Source: Fictibacillus aquaticus
GTDB lineage: Bacteria > Bacillota > Bacilli > Bacillales > Fictibacillaceae
Direction of reading: 5' to 3'
Length of the DNA: 64,000 bases
Assembly (NCBI RefSeq): GCF_002245695.1
Contig: NZ_NOII01000010.1
Location: 1-64,000, forward strand
The position numbers and the translations under genes were made by a program. Positions 61,629 through 64,000 of this stretch are shown in pieces (the stretch's first letter is position 1; every line of letters starts with the position of its first letter). The notes below the pieces were generated by a model, which was not told the DNA's origin, searched no databases, and saw only the letters and a program-made list of their open reading frames with translations.

Positions 61629-61664
61629 CGAGCACCCCAGTCTAAAATAAGGCTGGGGTGCTGA
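61629..61664. terminator. Hairpin between convergent genes
   Basis: AGCACCCCAG pairs with CTGGGGTGCT. Only short T stretches follow on either strand, so it is a weaker terminator candidate. Confidence 0.65.
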
Positions 61665-61668
61665 TGCT

Positions 61669-62727
61669 TCATTTATATAGCCTCACATAAAAGGCTGTTC
61701 CATAACCAGGCTTGCTTTCTACCCAAATGTCGCCGCAATGGGCATCAACAAGCTTCTTTGCGATGGTCAATCCAATTCCGCTTCCGCCATATTCGCGGTT
61801 ACGGGATTTTTCCGTCCGATAAAAACGGTCAAAAATGCGATCCAGTTCAGCTTCCTTAATCCCAATACCAGTATCTTTCACAGCCAACACAACGCTTCCG
61901 ATCTCTTCAAACACCTCTGCATTCACTCTTCCTCCTGAGGGGGTGTATTTAAGTGCGTTGCTCATCAAGTTGAACATTATCTGTGCGATCCTCTTTGGAT
62001 CAGCTTCAACTACTGTATTACCCTGCGTGTTCAAATTGAGCAGCACTCCTTTTTGCGTAAAAGAAGCTTTCAGCGGCTCCGCATTTTTTAGTAAAAGCTC
62101 CCCTAAGTTTACGCTCTCTTTCTTAAGCGTGAACTGCGGTGATTCCATATCAGTCAGCTGTTCGAGATCCTGTACAAGGTAAATCAGCCTGTCTATCTCT
62201 TCTCTCAGCCCGCTCATCCTTTCTGGGGTAGGATCAAAGATTCCATCCTCGATTGCTTCAATATGGCTTTTTACTGTGGCTAGCGGAGTACGAAGCTCAT
62301 GGGCAACATCCGCTGTAAGTGTTTTCCGCGCCTCCTCCTGTTTTTGAAGCTGTGAAGCGAGCTCGTTTAATGACGTGCCAAGATCGTTCAACTCGTCATT
62401 GCCGATTGTTTCAATCCTTACCTCTAATTCTCCGCCTGCCATTTTTTCAGCTGCTTTTCTCATCTGGACGAGCGGTCTGGAAAGATTTTTAGCGACAAAA
62501 TAACTGATCACAGCAACAAGGATCAAGGACCCTGCAGCTGTCCAGATGATCGAACTCAAGAGCGCTTGCTCAAAATGATGCACAAGTGCACTTGATTCCC
62601 CAAATCCTTTCACATCCTCCTCAAACATCATCAAATGATAATGCACTTCATAGATGATGACGAGACTTGCGATTAAGAGGATGATCGATGCTGCGGCACC
62701 AAAACTGATTGCGAGCCGTCTAAACAT
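61669..62727 (-). CDS. Sensor histidine kinase (BaeS-like)
   Basis: A 352-residue membrane kinase: segments at about 7-28 and 58-79 with a very short extracellular loop (about 30 residues), HAMP to about 130, phospho-acceptor His 143 in VAHELRTPL, and N, G1 and G2 boxes (NLMSNALKYT, VKDTGIGI, GGSGIGLTIAKK). The start is the ATG at 62727 behind GGAGGATCTA, overlapping the regulator's stop by eight bases. The short sensor loop suggests signal detection within the membrane. Confidence 0.9.
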   Translation of the reverse strand: MFRRLAISFGAAASIILLIASLVIIYEVHYHLMMFEEDVKGFGESSALVHHFEQALLSSIIWTAAGSLILVAVISYFVAKNLSRPLVQMRKAAEKMAGGELEVRIETIGNDELNDLGTSLNELASQLQKQEEARKTLTADVAHELRTPLATVKSHIEAIEDGIFDPTPERMSGLREEIDRLIYLVQDLEQLTDMESPQFTLKKESVNLGELLLKNAEPLKASFTQKGVLLNLNTQGNTVVEADPKRIAQIMFNLMSNALKYTPSGGRVNAEVFEEIGSVVLAVKDTGIGIKEAELDRIFDRFYRTEKSRNREYGGSGIGLTIAKKLVDAHCGDIWVESKPGYGTAFYVRLYK

Positions 62728-63415
62728 TAGATCCTCCAGCAAACTTATAGCCGACTCCAAAAACGGTCTGAATGTATTGAGGTGCTTTCGGATCCTTCTC
62801 TATTTTCTGCCGCAGGTTCTTCACATGCTGGTCAATCGTGCGTGTGCTTCCTTCAAAATCGTAGCCGAGAACCTTCTCGACTAATTCTTCCCTAGAAAAC
62901 GGCCGCTTTGGATGGCGTGCAAAAACGAGTAAAGTTTTATATTCGTTCGGTGTTAAGCTCACCTTTTTATCGTGTACGAAAACCTCCTGTTCGCCTGCAT
63001 CAATCACAAGCTGACCGTTATTATAAGAGATTTTTTCCGCCAGCAGCTGTGATCCTTCCGTTCGGCGCAAGACCGTTTTGATCCGCATCACAAGCTCACG
63101 CGGGCTGAACGGCTTAACCATGTAATCATCCGCACCCACATACAGACCGTTTATTCGGTCTTCTTCCTTCACCTTAGCTGTCAGCATCAGTACCGGTACA
63201 TCTGATTCTTGCCGAATAATCTTGCAAACCTCTTCCCCATTCATATCGGGGAGCATTAAGTCCAATACAACCAAATCCACGCTAAGGCTATTTATCAGTT
63301 CGAGAGCTCTTTTTCCGTTTTCTGCTTCTGCTGTCTGAAAGCCTTCTTTTTTCAAATAAGAAGAGATGACTTCGGTTAATTTCGGTTCATCATCTACGAT
63401 TAAAATGGTTTTCAT
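62720..63415 (-). CDS. OmpR-type response regulator (BaeR-like)
   Basis: A 231-residue regulator. Receiver domain: acidic pocket DDE at 8-10, phospho-acceptor Asp 52 in VVLDLMLPDMNG, Thr in MLTAK and Lys in MVKPF. The C-terminal winged helix (about 130-231) ends YIQTVFGVGYKF. It is the partner of the kinase it overlaps. The genes it controls cannot be inferred; speD is divergent. The ATG follows AGGAGGCTGAAGA. Confidence 0.93.
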   Translation of the reverse strand: MKTILIVDDEPKLTEVISSYLKKEGFQTAEAENGKRALELINSLSVDLVVLDLMLPDMNGEEVCKIIRQESDVPVLMLTAKVKEEDRINGLYVGADDYMVKPFSPRELVMRIKTVLRRTEGSQLLAEKISYNNGQLVIDAGEQEVFVHDKKVSLTPNEYKTLLVFARHPKRPFSREELVEKVLGYDFEGSTRTIDQHVKNLRQKIEKDPKAPQYIQTVFGVGYKFAGGSNV

Positions 63416-63436
63416 TCTTCAGCCTCCTGCCACATT

Positions 63437-63462
63437 GTTTTTTTAAAACCGGCTAAGGGTAT
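63437..63462 (+). promoter_or_regulatory. Possible sigma-B-type promoter of speD
   Basis: GTTTTT, 14 bases, GGGTAT, about 50 bases before the speD start. A sigma-A reading (TTGTTT, 19 bases, TATCTT) overlaps it, so the assignment is uncertain. Confidence 0.35.
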
Positions 63463-63511
63463 CTTATGGTTATGAGTAAACTTACTAAGAGATAAAGGGG
63501 ATTTTAGAGAA

Positions 63512-64000
63512 ATGAATCAGCCTCAAGGACAAGAACGCATCCAGCTTCATGGTTTCAATAACCTGACAAAATCATTAAGTTTTAATATGTATGATATTTG
63601 CTACACGAAGACGAAGGAAGAGCGTGAAGCGTACATCGAGTACATTGATGAGCAGTACAATGCCGACCGCTTGACTAAAATCTTAAATACCGTTTCTGAT
63701 ACGATCGGAGCGCACGTGCTTAACGTCGCCAAACAAGATTATGTTCCACAAGGAGCGAGCGTAACCCTTCTTGTATCAGAAGGACCTATTGTAGAGGTTC
63801 CTGCAGAAGCTTACGAAGACGAAGAACTCGGGGCTATGCCCGGCTCTGTCGTTATGCAGCTCGATAAAAGTCATCTGACCGTTCACACGTATCCAGAGTT
63901 TCATCCGAATGAAGGCATATCAACGTTTCGTGCGGATATCGATGTTTCAACATGCGGAGAGATCTCACCGCTTAAAGCTCTTAATCATTTGATTGATTTC
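63512..64000 (+). CDS. speD: S-adenosylmethionine decarboxylase proenzyme SpeD (3' end beyond window)
   Basis: The first 163 codons of the long, E. coli-type SAM decarboxylase, which makes the aminopropyl donor for spermidine. The self-cleavage site is in [13 protein letters not shown]: the Ser at about 120 becomes the pyruvoyl cofactor. [27 protein letters not shown] follows as in the long class. Note that B. subtilis uses a short SpeD of about 126 residues, so this is the other type. AAAGGGG precedes the ATG. The gene runs off the window. Confidence 0.94.
   Translation, partial: MNQPQGQERIQLHGFNNLTKSLSFNMYDICYTKTKEEREAYIEYIDEQYNADRLTKILNTVSDTIGAHVLNVAKQDYVPQGASVTLLVSEGPIVEVPAEAYEDEELGAMPGSVVMQLDKSHLTVHTYPEFHPNEGISTFRADIDVSTCGEISPLKALNHLIDF

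Overview
The window is an ordinary chromosomal segment of an endospore-forming, low-to-moderate G+C Gram-positive bacterium of the family Bacillaceae. The gene order hit - trpP - yhaH - scoC - yhaI - yhaJ - prsA - yhaL - yhaM - yhaN/O - yhaP/Q - yhzD - yhaX - yheA - yheB - yheC/D follows the Bacillus subtilis yha/yhe region. Spore genes (an alpha/beta SASP, a ger operon, YheC/YheD, YhaL, YjcZ peptides) confirm sporulation capacity. The genus is not provable by eye; a Fictibacillus-like Bacillaceae is my tentative guess. No rRNA, tRNA, CRISPR array, prophage or insertion sequence with a transposase is visible.

Layout: (1) 0.4-10.9 kb: HIT protein, TRAP-regulated tryptophan transporter, small membrane proteins, ScoC, PrsA and three tandem YjcZ-type mini-genes. 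(2) 8.3-20.7 kb, all on the minus strand: an MFS transporter behind a leader peptide and terminator, YhaM nuclease, a CssRS-like two-component system coupled to a Bmr-type MFS pump, the SbcDC-like pair YhaO/YhaN, and the YhaQP ABC exporter. (3) 20.9-31.9 kb: acetyltransferases, aldehyde dehydrogenase, HAD phosphatase, YheA/YheB, a spore-coat ATP-grasp protein, a deacetylase, a PucR-type regulator and the sugar-ABC ATPase MsmX. (4) 32.5-43.7 kb: a polar amino-acid ABC system without its own ATPase, a SASP, an SDR, a DUF2157/GDYXXLXY membrane pair, the oxygen sensor HemAT with an FNR-type box, a SigB-type small lipoprotein, and BmrCD with its BmrB leader attenuator. (5) 43.8-53.0 kb: the FMN-riboswitch riboflavin operon, a Ktr/Trk K+ channel and CBS/CorC membrane proteins. 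(6) 53.3-64.0 kb: a ger operon in unusual A-C-D-B order, a guanidine-I riboswitch controlling Gdx, CopC, YhbD plus a bactofilin, a WYL regulator, a second two-component system and the start of speD.

Two intergenic repeat families stand out. The first has eight copies of a GC-rich element (about 130 bp core, about 250 bp in full copies) that folds into one long nested hairpin; its inner stem changes in sequence from copy to copy while staying paired. The second is a set of five short palindromes built on GGTAC/GTACC, resembling REP elements. Regulatory RNA logic is dense: TRAP site, FMN and guanidine riboswitches, and two leader-peptide attenuators in front of efflux pumps.
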